The notes under the pieces: generated by a model
Told to the model about the DNA's origin: nothing
Seen by the model: only the letters and a program-made list of their open reading frames with translations
Databases searched by the model: none
Part shown: in pieces, positions 7,965-16,186 of the stretch
Layout: every line of letters begins with the position of its first letter
Numbering within the stretch: the stretch's first letter is position 1
Assembly (NCBI RefSeq): GCF_013267195.1
Contig: NZ_CP053941.1
Coordinates: 2,542,001 to 2,606,000 of the forward strand
Length of the DNA stretch: 64,000 nt
From: Halorubrum salinarum
Lineage (GTDB): Archaea; Halobacteriota; Halobacteria; Halobacteriales; Haloferacaceae
Reading direction: 5' to 3'
Position numbers and translations under genes: made by a program

Positions 7965-9875
7965 CTACTGACGCCCTTCGTACCGCTCCCGCTGCGCGAT
8001 CCGGACCCGCGTCTCGTTGCGCTCCGCAAACAGGACATCCCCCTCGCGCACGAGGGTGATCCCCCGGACCGTCACCGACTCGTTCGCCGCCGGGAGCGCC
8101 GCCGTGACGTTGTTGCCGCTGCCGCCGATCACCGACAGCTCGAAGCCTCCGCGCGCGGCCGCGACAACGACGTTACGGCCGTCGATCCGGGGTTCGGCGC
8201 GCGCCGGTTCGCTCGTGAACAGCGTCCGCCGGGTCTCGTTCCGGACCGCGTCGACCCGGTACGTCGGCCCCCCGTTCGCCGCCACCCAGCCGACACGCTG
8301 GACCCACACAGTCTCGCGCCAGCCGGTCCCACCCACGTCGACCGCGCGGTACCCCCAGAACGCGAGGTTCCCCTTCGAGACGGCCGTCGTCCATATCTCG
8401 CGGTCGGGGTTGCTGACGATCACTCCCGAGGTGTTGACCGACGTCGACCGGCCGAACGCCTCGACGTCGACGACGCCCACGAGCCGGTTCTCCACGTCCT
8501 CCGCGTACGTCACCTGATACCCCTCCACCTCGACCGGGTCGCCGGGGAGCTCGCCGTCGTCGACCGCGACGAGGTTCGGGACGACGGCCGGCCCGGCGAC
8601 GACGGCCAGCGCCGCGACGAGCAGCAGGAGGCCGACCGCCGCCGGCGTCGCCGACCGGACCCCGCCCCGGATCGTCTCGGGGTCCGGCACCGCCCGGGCC
8701 GGCCAGAAGGGCTCGTCCCGCGAGACGGCCGCGACGGCGACTATCGCCGCGAGCAGGGCGAGCAGCCCGACGCCGACCGCGCGGTACAGCTCGTAGCGCT
8801 CGTTGCCGAGGTACCAGTACACCGCCCACAGCCGGCGCGACGCGCCGAACAGCAGCAGCGCGCCGAAGACGACGATCGCCGACCGCTCCGTCGCGTCCGT
8901 ACGGGCCCCGCCGCCGTCGGCGGTCGCGACCGGGTGGTGCCGCCACCGCCCCGCGGCCGCGTCCGAGTCGGCGCCGCGATCCCCGCCGTTCCGGACTTGG
9001 CTGCGTCGCCGGAGCAGGACGACCGCGACCAGCGCGCCGCCGATGAGCCCGAGCGCGTGGCCCTGTATCGCGACGTTCGCCCACCCCGGCACGCCGTATG
9101 AGGGCGACGCCTCCGCGAACGCCACCGGGACCCGGACGGCGTCGTAGAGGACGCCGACGAGCGTCGTTCCGGCCATGGCGACGACCGCGGCGACCGGGCG
9201 CGAGACGAGCGCGAACCCCCAGTACGCGAACACGACGACGGAGAAGCCGATCACCGGCCCCAGCGCGAACAGCGCGGAGGCGAGGCCGAACGCGACCGCG
9301 GCGCCGGGCACGATCAGGAACGCCCGGACGTACGGGTTCGCCGCGGGCGACTCGACGGCGGCGATCCGGCCCGGAATCGCTCGGATCCGCTCGGGGAGAC
9401 GCCGCGCTCGGCTCGGGAGCGCGCGCAGGCGACTCGGCAGGCGTCGGAGGCGGACGGCGAGCCGGTCCGCGTCCCCGACCTCGCGGCCGTCGGGGAAGTG
9501 GCCGTACGCGTACTCCGAGAGGCCGCCGGCGACGACCGCGGCCAGGAGGTTGCCGGTGATGTGACCGCGGCTCGCGTGCGCGAAGCTCGACCAGACGAGC
9601 CCCTCCGGGTAGAAGTACGACCACGACCGGAACGGGATGACGACCGGCCGGTTCGGGTTGTCGAGGCCGGACTGGACGAACAGGTACACCCCGACCACGC
9701 CCGCCATCACGACCAGCGTCCCCCACGGGACGCCGAGGAGGAGCCGGGACCGGAGCGCGCGCGTCCAGTCGCCGCTCGGTCGGTCGACGGCGTACACGAC
9801 GGCGAGCGCGACGGCGAGCGCGACGCCCCCTGCGGCGAGGTGAACGGCGTCCGCCGTCAGCGCCTCTGCGACCAT
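7965..9875 (-). CDS. Rhomboid-family intramembrane serine protease, long form
   Basis: A 636-residue polytopic membrane protein. The N-terminal half carries rhomboid features: FAHASRGHITGNL with H100, H105 and N109, a GFSVVVFAYWG helix with S212 as candidate nucleophile, and QGHALGLIGG with H273 as candidate catalytic histidine. The usual GxSG is GFSV here, so the second glycine is missing. An arginine-rich loop (about 140-170) separates the early helices, and a second set of membrane segments plus a beta-rich C-terminal domain of roughly 200 residues follows. The ATG at 9875 (MVAEALTADAV) was chosen over a GTG 8 codons upstream. Activity is uncertain. Confidence 0.78.
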   Translation of the reverse strand: MVAEALTADAVHLAAGGVALAVALAVVYAVDRPSGDWTRALRSRLLLGVPWGTLVVMAGVVGVYLFVQSGLDNPNRPVVIPFRSWSYFYPEGLVWSSFAHASRGHITGNLLAAVVAGGLSEYAYGHFPDGREVGDADRLAVRLRRLPSRLRALPSRARRLPERIRAIPGRIAAVESPAANPYVRAFLIVPGAAVAFGLASALFALGPVIGFSVVVFAYWGFALVSRPVAAVVAMAGTTLVGVLYDAVRVPVAFAEASPSYGVPGWANVAIQGHALGLIGGALVAVVLLRRRSQVRNGGDRGADSDAAAGRWRHHPVATADGGGARTDATERSAIVVFGALLLFGASRRLWAVYWYLGNERYELYRAVGVGLLALLAAIVAVAAVSRDEPFWPARAVPDPETIRGGVRSATPAAVGLLLLVAALAVVAGPAVVPNLVAVDDGELPGDPVEVEGYQVTYAEDVENRLVGVVDVEAFGRSTSVNTSGVIVSNPDREIWTTAVSKGNLAFWGYRAVDVGGTGWRETVWVQRVGWVAANGGPTYRVDAVRNETRRTLFTSEPARAEPRIDGRNVVVAAARGGFELSVIGGSGNNVTAALPAANESVTVRGITLVREGDVLFAERNETRVRIAQRERYEGRQ

Positions 9876-10036
9876 GTCAGGTTCGACGGGGCCGCGCACA
9901 CATCAATACGGGGGTCGGGAGCGGGGATCGGGGGGTCGGCGGCGACGGACGGCGCTCGGAAGCGGCGTCCGGGCGTCGGCGCGGAGGCGGGGAGTCCGGA
10001 ACGGGACTCGTCGGGCCGACGGTCCGGAAACGGTCC

Positions 10037-10315
10037 TCAGATCTTGTTCTCCGCGTCGTCGGCGAGCTCCTCCATCCGCTTGCCGACGCGGCCGGCGGGC
10101 GAGAACTCGTCTTCGCTCATCGCGTTCGCCAGGGCGTTCCCGAGGACGAACACCGCGTGCTTGTGCTCGCTCTTCGACTTGTGGACGTGCGAGGGGTCGA
10201 CGTCGAGCTCGTCGTACGGGTCGAACAGCGATCCGTCGACCGACTCCTGGGCGCGGAAGTGCTCCATGATCGTCACCATCTGTTCGTGGAGTTCGAGCAG
10301 CTCGTCCTTGTGCAT
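10037..10315 (-). CDS. UPF0058 family protein
   Basis: A 92-residue protein starting MHKDELLELHEQMVTIMEHF, the signature of the archaeal UPF0058 family, with histidine-rich segments (HVHKSKSEHKHAVFVLGNA) that look able to bind metal. Function is unknown. The ATG at 10315 is supported by a minus-strand cttata (10341-10346) 29 bases upstream; a GTG two codons further up would break this spacing. Confidence 0.85.
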   Translation of the reverse strand: MHKDELLELHEQMVTIMEHFRAQESVDGSLFDPYDELDVDPSHVHKSKSEHKHAVFVLGNALANAMSEDEFSPAGRVGKRMEELADDAENKI

Positions 10316-10410
10316 ACCCACGGATACGGGATGTGGGCCCTATAAGGGTTGTTGAGGGGGGTACGCACGGTTCCGCGCCGCGGGGACCGCCGTCGAGGAG
10401 AGTCGTTCGC

Positions 10411-10626
10411 TCAGAAGACGTACTCGTCTTCGTGGCCCATCATCCCCTCGTCTTCGAATCCGTTGGAGTCGTCGTCGTCTCGCGGGCCGCTCGTCTTGTA
10501 CGCCTTGATGCCAGTCGACAGCAGCTCCTCGACCGCCTCCTCTCGGTTGAGGAACTCCCCCTCCTCGACCATCTGGGCGATCTGCATCTCCAGATGCTCC
10601 GGCACGGTTATCTTCACTCGTGGCAT
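10411..10626 (-). CDS. Ribbon-helix-helix (CopG/Arc-type) DNA-binding protein
   Basis: A 71-residue protein with an N-terminal RHH fold: strand PRVKITVPEHLEMQI, then helices QMVEEGEFLNREEAVEELLS. Such dimers bind short palindromes and act as transcriptional regulators. The C-terminus is a short acidic tail. The ATG at 10626 is preceded by a minus-strand ttttatata (10654-10662), about 31 bases upstream, which excludes the longer in-frame start at 10707. No toxin partner is adjacent, so this is not an obvious antitoxin. Confidence 0.85.
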   Translation of the reverse strand: MPRVKITVPEHLEMQIAQMVEEGEFLNREEAVEELLSTGIKAYKTSGPRDDDDSNGFEDEGMMGHEDEYVF

Positions 10627-10870
10627 TTGCTGTCCGGCTCTTGTGGGATGGCGTATATAAAATTGGCGTCGCAGATCCGCCGATACGAAAACGCAAAACG
10701 ACGACACAAAAGTTCATTTTCCGTCCTCAAAATTCGCCTTGGAATTGTGCGAACGCCGCGCGGCGTCCACGCCCCTATCGACAGGGGGTCACGTCGAACG
10801 CGCCGCACTCGGCCGCCCGCCCGGCTCCGGGAGCGACATCCATACGTCGGTCCGGGCCGAACCGGGTCCC

Positions 10871-11485
10871 ATGACCGACTCCGGCGTCGAGGCCGTCGAA
10901 GACCTCACCGACCTCTACCGCGAGTACGGCGACGACCGGCTCCCGCCGGGCCAGCGCGAGACCGACGGCTTCCCCGTCCTCTCGAAGAGCGGCACGCCGT
11001 CGTGGGACCCGGACACGTTCGAACTCGAGGTGTGGGGCGCCGTCGAGGAGCCCCGCTCGTTCTCGCTCGACGAGTTCCGCGACCTCCCGGCCGTCACCCA
11101 GCGACAGGACTTCCACTGCGTGACGGGGTGGAGCAAGTTCGACTGCGAGTTCACGGGCGTCGCGTTCGCGGACCTCGCCGACCTCGCGGGCGTCCGCGAC
11201 GACGCCGAACACGTCATGTTCCACTCGCTGGACGGCTACACGACCGACCTCCCGCTCGACGAGTGTACGGAACCGGGGGTCCAGCTGGCGTACGGCTTCG
11301 ACGGCGACGACCTCCCGGCGGACCACGGCGGCCCGATCCGCGTCGTCACGCCGCACAAGTACGCGTACAAGGGCGCGAAGTGGGTCTCGGGCGTGGAGTT
11401 CCTCACGGAGCCCGAGCTCGGCTACTGGGAGAAGCGCGGGTACAGCGACACGGCGAACCCCTGGAACGAGGAGCGCTACAGCTGA
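10871..11485 (+). CDS. Sulfite-oxidase-fold molybdopterin protein
   Basis: A 204-residue protein with the oxidoreductase molybdopterin-binding domain of the sulfite oxidase/YedY (MsrP) superfamily. The molybdenum-ligating cysteine is C83 in FHCVTGWS, and the C-terminal HKYAYKGAKWV is typical of the domain. No Tat or Sec signal is present, so it should be cytoplasmic, unlike MsrP. Length is the bare Moco domain without heme or dimerisation domains. The ATG at 10871 begins just before the conserved region; longer upstream frames lack support. The substrate is unknown. Confidence 0.85.
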   Translation: MTDSGVEAVEDLTDLYREYGDDRLPPGQRETDGFPVLSKSGTPSWDPDTFELEVWGAVEEPRSFSLDEFRDLPAVTQRQDFHCVTGWSKFDCEFTGVAFADLADLAGVRDDAEHVMFHSLDGYTTDLPLDECTEPGVQLAYGFDGDDLPADHGGPIRVVTPHKYAYKGAKWVSGVEFLTEPELGYWEKRGYSDTANPWNEERYS

Positions 11486-11588
11486 TCGCGCGGCGTCCGT
11501 CGCCCCGCTCGCTTCGCCCCTCGGACATCCCCCGTCCGTTCCGCCCCGATAGTCAGGATAAAGGGTCCACGGCCCCGACTCGGTACGT

Positions 11589-12983
11589 ATGAAAGGGGCG
11601 CGCCCACGGTCGTCACCGCCGCTGGTCAGCCGGACCACGGCGATCGACGAACCGGCCTTCGCGGCGGCGTTCGACGCGCTTCCGGCGCCGCGCACGACCT
11701 GGAGCGCGCCCGACGACGCGCTGGTGATCGGCGGCGGATCGGCGGCCACCCTGACCGCCGCCGGCGGCGACCGCTTCGCGGCGATCCGCGACGCGACCAC
11801 CGAGCTGTTCGAGTCCGGCGACGTCCACGCCGGCACCGAGGCGGCCCGCCCCAGAGTCTTCGGCGGGTTCGCCTTCCACGAGGGGGCCTGCGACGGCGAC
11901 CCGTGGACGCCGTTCCCGGAGGCCCGGTTCGTACTCCCCCGCGTCCAACTGACCGTCGCGGACAACGGCGCGTGGCTGACGGTCAACGCGGTCGGCGACG
12001 ACGCCGACGTCTCCGCCGTCGAGGACCGGCTGGCGAGCGAGGTCGACCGGTTCGCCGCCCTCGACGGCGACGGCGAGGCGCCGAGCGGCGGCGGCAACGC
12101 CGACTCCCGGGGCGACCGGCCGCCCCGGCCCGGGATCAGCGAGAGCCGGCGGACCACGAGCCCCGAGGCGTGGCGCGAGAGCGTCGGCGCCGCGGTCGAC
12201 CGGATCCGCGACGGCGACCTCCGGAAGGTGGTGTTGGCCCAGGCGCTGGAGGCCGACCTCGCGGCCGACTTCCCGCGCGCGGCGACGCTCGAACGCCTCG
12301 CGGAGAAGTACCCCGACTGTCACCGCTACTGGTTCGAGCCCGAGGCCGGCGAGAGCGCCTTCTTCGGCGCCACGCCCGAGCGGCTGGTCTCGCTGCGCGG
12401 CCGCACCGTCGAGACCGACGCGCTCGCCGGGACGACCGGCCGCGGCGAGACGCCGAGCGAGGACGAGTGGCTCGCGCGGGAGCTCCTCGACGACGAGAAG
12501 AACGTCCACGAACACGAGCTGGTCGCGGAGACGGTGCGGGACCAGTTGGAGCCGTTCGCGGCGTCCATCTCCGCGGGCGAGCGTCGCGTCCGCCGGCTCG
12601 CGACGGTCCAACACCTCCACACGCCGATCACCGCCGAGCTGGACGCGGACCGCCACGTGCTCGACCTTGTCGAGGCGCTCCACCCGACCCCGGCGGTCGG
12701 CGGGCTGCCGCCGGACCGCGCGCTGGCGACGATCCGCGAGACTGAGCCGTTCGACCGCGGCTGGTACGCCGCCCCGGTCGGCTGGATCGACGCCGCGGGC
12801 AACGGGGCGTTCGCGGTCGCGATCCGCTCGGCGGTCGCGGCCCGCCGGCGCGCCACGCTGTTCGCGGGCGTCGGCATCGTCTCCGACTCCGACCCAGACC
12901 GGGAGTGGGACGAGGTCCAGCTGAAGTACCGGCCGATCCTCGACGAGCTGGAGGGCGACGACGGCGACGCGGGCGGTCGGTAG
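11589..12983 (+). CDS. menF: Isochorismate synthase
   Basis: A 464-residue chorismate-utilising enzyme that converts chorismate to isochorismate, the entry step of menaquinone synthesis. Signatures in order are RDGDLRKVVLAQALE, FFGATPERLVSL, ETDALAGTTGRG, DEKNVHEHELV, VQHLHTPITAEL, HPTPAVGGLP and RGWYAAPVGWI. These fit isochorismate rather than anthranilate or aminodeoxychorismate synthases. An acidic glycine-rich insert near residue 160-180 is haloarchaeal style. It stands alone, about 6.6 kb from menE; the remaining men genes are outside the window. Confidence 0.9.
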   Translation: MKGARPRSSPPLVSRTTAIDEPAFAAAFDALPAPRTTWSAPDDALVIGGGSAATLTAAGGDRFAAIRDATTELFESGDVHAGTEAARPRVFGGFAFHEGACDGDPWTPFPEARFVLPRVQLTVADNGAWLTVNAVGDDADVSAVEDRLASEVDRFAALDGDGEAPSGGGNADSRGDRPPRPGISESRRTTSPEAWRESVGAAVDRIRDGDLRKVVLAQALEADLAADFPRAATLERLAEKYPDCHRYWFEPEAGESAFFGATPERLVSLRGRTVETDALAGTTGRGETPSEDEWLARELLDDEKNVHEHELVAETVRDQLEPFAASISAGERRVRRLATVQHLHTPITAELDADRHVLDLVEALHPTPAVGGLPPDRALATIRETEPFDRGWYAAPVGWIDAAGNGAFAVAIRSAVAARRRATLFAGVGIVSDSDPDREWDEVQLKYRPILDELEGDDGDAGGR

Positions 12984-12999
12984 CCGTCCGATCGAACCC

Positions 13000-13740
13000 C
13001 TACTGGAACATCTTCAGCGGCTCGGCCTGCGAGCTCTCCTCGTTCGCCTGTCGCATCCGCTCGGCGAGCTGTTGTTTCGCGTCCCGGATCTCGGTCGCCT
13101 GTTCGACCAGCCCGTCCGTCGGCGTCTCGATCCCGGCGATGGGGTCGATGCCGTCGGCGATGAGTATCCGCGCCGCCTCCGGGTCGGGGAACTGCGGGTC
13201 GGACTCGACGACGAGGCCGACCGCGTCGCGGCCGTGTTCCAGCGCGGCCGCGAGCATCGCCCCCGTGGGGCCGGAGACGAGCCCGGACTCCGACGGCTCC
13301 GACACCTCGGCCCGAGCCAGCGCCTCGCCGCCGTCGCCGGTGGCGATCCCGTACAGCTCCGGCGGCGCCTCGTCCTTCTCGCGGCCGAGCCCCGACAGGA
13401 ACACCGGGAACAGGTCGACCTCGTCGAACCACGAGCCGAGACACGCCGCGACCTCCGTCGCCGCGTTCGGGTTCACGGGCACGTCGCTGCGGAGCGCGAC
13501 GAGGTCGTTATCAGGGTCCGCGTACAGCCGCACCGGCGTCGTCGCGGCCGTCTCGGACTCGTGGTAGACGGCCACCGGCGGGAGCCCGTCGCAGTGGACG
13601 TTCGCGTAGTGGGTCATCCCGTGGACGTCGATCAGGTGGTCGGTCGCTATCTTGCCGACGAGGCCGACGCCGGGGAACCCCTCGATCAGGGTGGGCGCGT
13701 CCAGCGAGACGCCGTCGTCGAGGACGGAGATGCGTGCCAT
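13000..13740 (-). CDS. PAC2-family proteasome assembly chaperone-like protein
   Basis: A 246-residue PAC2 protein: LIEGFPGVGLVGKIATDHL at the N-terminus, LSGLGREKDEAPPELYGIATG in the middle, and LVSGPTGAMLAAAL, all typical of the archaeal family related to proteasome assembly chaperone 2. The C-terminus is ...EPLKMFQ, close to the HbYX (hydrophobic-Tyr-any) motif that docks proteasome activators on the 20S core; phenylalanine replaces tyrosine. Archaeal PbaA/PbaB proteins of this family interact with proteasomes, so a proteasome role is plausible but inferred. It is convergent with menF, 16 bases apart. Confidence 0.88.
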   Translation of the reverse strand: MARISVLDDGVSLDAPTLIEGFPGVGLVGKIATDHLIDVHGMTHYANVHCDGLPPVAVYHESETAATTPVRLYADPDNDLVALRSDVPVNPNAATEVAACLGSWFDEVDLFPVFLSGLGREKDEAPPELYGIATGDGGEALARAEVSEPSESGLVSGPTGAMLAAALEHGRDAVGLVVESDPQFPDPEAARILIADGIDPIAGIETPTDGLVEQATEIRDAKQQLAERMRQANEESSQAEPLKMFQ

Positions 13741-13852
13741 GGCCGGCTCTACGCCCGGGGCGGACCTAAAGGTGCGGCGCGAGGCGGGTCCCGCAGGAGT
13801 CTCCGCGCCCGAGTCCCGAAACCGTCTAACGCCCCGACGCGAAAGAGGGGCT

Positions 13853-14809
13853 ATGAATCCGCTCGACCGTTACGAGCCGCTCGTCGACGACGTCGACGCG
13901 TTCCGGGCGGCGTGCGACCGGCCCCTCCCCTCGGTCGTGCGCACGAACGGCATCGCGGCGACGCCGGCCCGCGTCCGCGAGGCGTTCGACGAGGCGGGCG
14001 TCGCCTACGAGCCGGTCGACTGGCACGACGGCCTGTTCCGGCTGCCGGACGGGAACCCCGGCGGCAACTGGCCGTACGTCCACGGCTGGACGCACGGCCA
14101 GGAGGAGGTGTCCGTGCTGCCCGGACTCGCGCTCGACCCGCAGCCCGGCGAGCGCGTCTGGGACGCCTGCGCGGCGCCCGGCAGCAAGACGACGCAGATC
14201 GCGGACGCCATGGACGACGAGGGCACCGTCGTCGCCAACGACAACAACCTCGGGCGGCTCTCCGCGCTCCGGCACAACGCCGAGCGCCTCGGGATCACGA
14301 ACGCGGTCGTCACGAACCAGGACGCCCGGAACTTCTCGACGAAGCCGCTGGCGTTCGACGAGTTCGACCGCGCGCTGGTCGACGCCCCCTGCTCCTGTGA
14401 GGGCACCTGCCGGAAGAACCCGGACGTGCTCGACCAGTGGACGCTCGACCACGTCCACGCGGTCGCGGGGATCCAGAAGGGCGTCCTGGCGCGGGCGGTC
14501 CAGGCGACCCGCCCCGGCGGGGTCGTCGTCTACTCCACGTGTACGTTTGCGCCCGAGGAGAACGAGGCCGTCCTCGACCATGTCCTCGCGAGCGAGGACT
14601 GCGAGCTGGTCGACTTCGACCTCCCGCTCGACACCGACCCCGGCGTGACCGAGTGGGACGGCGAGACGTACGACGAGTCGGTCACGCGCGCGAAGCGCAT
14701 CTACCCCCACCGCAACGACACGGGCGGGTTCTTCTGCGCGAAGCTGCGCGTGGGCGGAGCGGCCGGCGACGGGGGCGGAGTCGCCGACGGCGGGGAGGTG
14801 GACGCATGA
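13853..14809 (+). CDS. RNA cytosine-C5 methyltransferase (NSUN/RsmB-type)
   Basis: A 318-residue SAM-dependent RNA m5C methyltransferase of the Nol1/Nop2/Sun family. The SAM site is DACAAPGSKTTQIA (104-117), the motif IV cysteine is C180 in DAPCSCEGTC, and the motif VI catalytic cysteine is C230 in YSTCTFAPEENEAV. The C-terminal part ends with GGFFCAKLR, followed by a glycine-rich acidic tail. There is no PUA domain in this protein, but the next gene overlaps its stop by ATGA and looks like that missing domain. Target (tRNA or rRNA) not resolved. Confidence 0.9.
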   Translation: MNPLDRYEPLVDDVDAFRAACDRPLPSVVRTNGIAATPARVREAFDEAGVAYEPVDWHDGLFRLPDGNPGGNWPYVHGWTHGQEEVSVLPGLALDPQPGERVWDACAAPGSKTTQIADAMDDEGTVVANDNNLGRLSALRHNAERLGITNAVVTNQDARNFSTKPLAFDEFDRALVDAPCSCEGTCRKNPDVLDQWTLDHVHAVAGIQKGVLARAVQATRPGGVVVYSTCTFAPEENEAVLDHVLASEDCELVDFDLPLDTDPGVTEWDGETYDESVTRAKRIYPHRNDTGGFFCAKLRVGGAAGDGGGVADGGEVDA

Positions 14810-15336
14810 GCGACGACGCGCCCACCAACGACGGACAGCAGTTCGACCGGCTCCCGGAGACCCCCGCCGACCGCGCGGTCGAGGGCCGCGCGAGCCGCGA
14901 GGAGGTCCTCGACTGGTGGGAAGAGCGGTTCGGGATCGGTCGGGACACCTTCGCCGAGTACTCCTTCTGGGAGAAGGGGGCCGGGAAGATCTGGATCTTC
15001 AACGGCGAGGCGAGCGACCCCAGCGAGGTCGAGGCGGTCGGCATGACGTTCCTCCGGACGCGACAGGAGCACTGGAAGCCGACCGGGCGGGCGGTCTCGC
15101 GGTTCGGATCGCGCGCGACGAAGAACGTGATCGAACTCGGCCCGGAGCGGGCGGCCGCCTTCGCCGCCGGGGACGACCAGGACCTCCCCGAGTGGGACGG
15201 CGACTGGGGCTACCTGATCGCGACCCACGAGGTCGCGGGCGAGAGCGTGCCCATCGGCGTCGGGCTGTACCTCTACGACGAACTGCGTTCGGTGGTGCCG
15301 AAGGGGAGCCGCGCGGACCTGCCGGTCGTGGAGTAG
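14806..15336 (+). CDS. PUA-like RNA-binding partner of the m5C methyltransferase
   Basis: A 176-residue protein whose ATG overlaps the methyltransferase stop codon (ATGA), so the two are translationally coupled. It contains FWEKGAGKIWIF and later GVGLYLYDELRSVVPKGSRADLPVV, which resembles the C-terminal PUA-like domain that is fused to the catalytic domain in RsmF-type Nol1/Nop2/Sun enzymes. I therefore read it as a split-off RNA-binding subunit. This is an inference from motif likeness plus overlap; family naming (a haloarchaeal DUF) cannot be confirmed here. Confidence 0.75.
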   Translation: MSDDAPTNDGQQFDRLPETPADRAVEGRASREEVLDWWEERFGIGRDTFAEYSFWEKGAGKIWIFNGEASDPSEVEAVGMTFLRTRQEHWKPTGRAVSRFGSRATKNVIELGPERAAAFAAGDDQDLPEWDGDWGYLIATHEVAGESVPIGVGLYLYDELRSVVPKGSRADLPVVE

Positions 15337-15438
15337 CGGGACCGTCGCCGGGCCCTCCGGTGGGCCGTCTGCCGGGGAATCCGTTACCCGCGTCGGGGGC
15401 CCGCGGGACGGTCGCAGTCGCTGCGAGTCCGGTACAGG

Positions 15439-15445
15439 ATTAATA
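15439..15445 (+). promoter_or_regulatory. TATA-like box of the HTH gene
   Basis: attaata centred 27 bases before the GTG at 15469. It lies only a few bases before an alternative GTG at 15448, which makes the downstream GTG the better start. Confidence 0.5.
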
Positions 15446-15468
15446 CCGTGGCCCGTCAGACGCCGGTA

Positions 15469-15810
15469 GTGAGCGAGGACACGGACGCGGCCGCCGTCGC
15501 CGCCCTGCTGGAGGACGACACGGCGCGCCGGATCCTGCTCGAAACACGCACTCAACCCATGTCCGCAGAGACACTGAGCGACCGCTGCGGCGTCTCGCCG
15601 AGCACGGTGTATCGGCGCATCGAGGACCTCCGGGAGCACGACCTCGTCGAGTCCCGGACCCGCCTGGAGGAGGACGGCCACCACTACGAGGTGTTCTCGG
15701 CGACGCTCGAACGGATCGTGATCGACGCGACCGACGACGGGTTCGACGTCGAGGTGACCCGCGAAGAGAGCATGGCGGACCGGTTCACCCGGCTCGTGGA
15801 GGAGATGTAG
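15469..15810 (+). CDS. Winged helix-turn-helix regulator (ArsR-like)
   Basis: A 113-residue DNA-binding protein with a winged HTH: LLEDDTARRILLETRTQPMSAETLSDRCGVSPSTVYRRIEDL includes the recognition helix (SPSTVYRRI). The remainder is short and acidic, with no cysteine metal site or ligand domain. The GTG at 15469 is preferred because of the TATA-like box 27 bases upstream; a GTG at 15448 would add seven residues. A single base separates its stop from the next gene, a small membrane protein, so the two are one operon. Such regulator plus small three-helix membrane protein pairs recur in haloarchaea; the function is unknown. Confidence 0.85.
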   Translation: MSEDTDAAAVAALLEDDTARRILLETRTQPMSAETLSDRCGVSPSTVYRRIEDLREHDLVESRTRLEEDGHHYEVFSATLERIVIDATDDGFDVEVTREESMADRFTRLVEEM

Positions 15811-15811
15811 C

Positions 15812-16114
15812 GTGTTCGAGCGATTGCGCTGGCTCTCGACGCTCGACCTCGCCCTCCTCCTGACCGACTACGTCACCATCGCCCTCGGTCTGGCGATCGG
15901 CTACATCGCCTACCGGGGGTACCGGAACAACCGACACACGCCGATGCTGTTCGTCGCGGTCGGGTTCGTTCTCCTCATGGGCGTCCCGGGGGTGCTCGGC
16001 GTGCTCTACTTCGCCCTGCCGGGCGGCCAGACGGTCCTCGCCGTCCTCACGCAGGCCAGCGAGGTCGCCGGGATGTGTAGCATCCTCTACGGCCTGTGGG
16101 TCGACCCCGAGTGA
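15812..16114 (+). CDS. Small three-helix membrane protein (DUF7521-like)
   Basis: A 100-residue protein with a GTG start one base after the HTH gene. Three hydrophobic stretches are visible: LTDYVTIALGLAIGYIAY, MLFVAVGFVLLMGVPGVLG and TVLAVLTQASEVAGMCSILY. A basic GYRNNRHTP loop follows the first. It resembles the haloarchaeal DUF7521 family as I remember it. No catalytic motif is seen. Tight coupling to the HTH gene suggests a membrane sensor or anti-regulator that controls that protein, which is a hypothesis only. Confidence 0.75.
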   Translation: MFERLRWLSTLDLALLLTDYVTIALGLAIGYIAYRGYRNNRHTPMLFVAVGFVLLMGVPGVLGVLYFALPGGQTVLAVLTQASEVAGMCSILYGLWVDPE

Positions 16115-16186
16115 ACCGCGGTCGCAGCGGCTGCGACCGTGGCCGGCCTTTTGTGTGTCCCGCCCGCGAACGACGAGCCGAGACAG

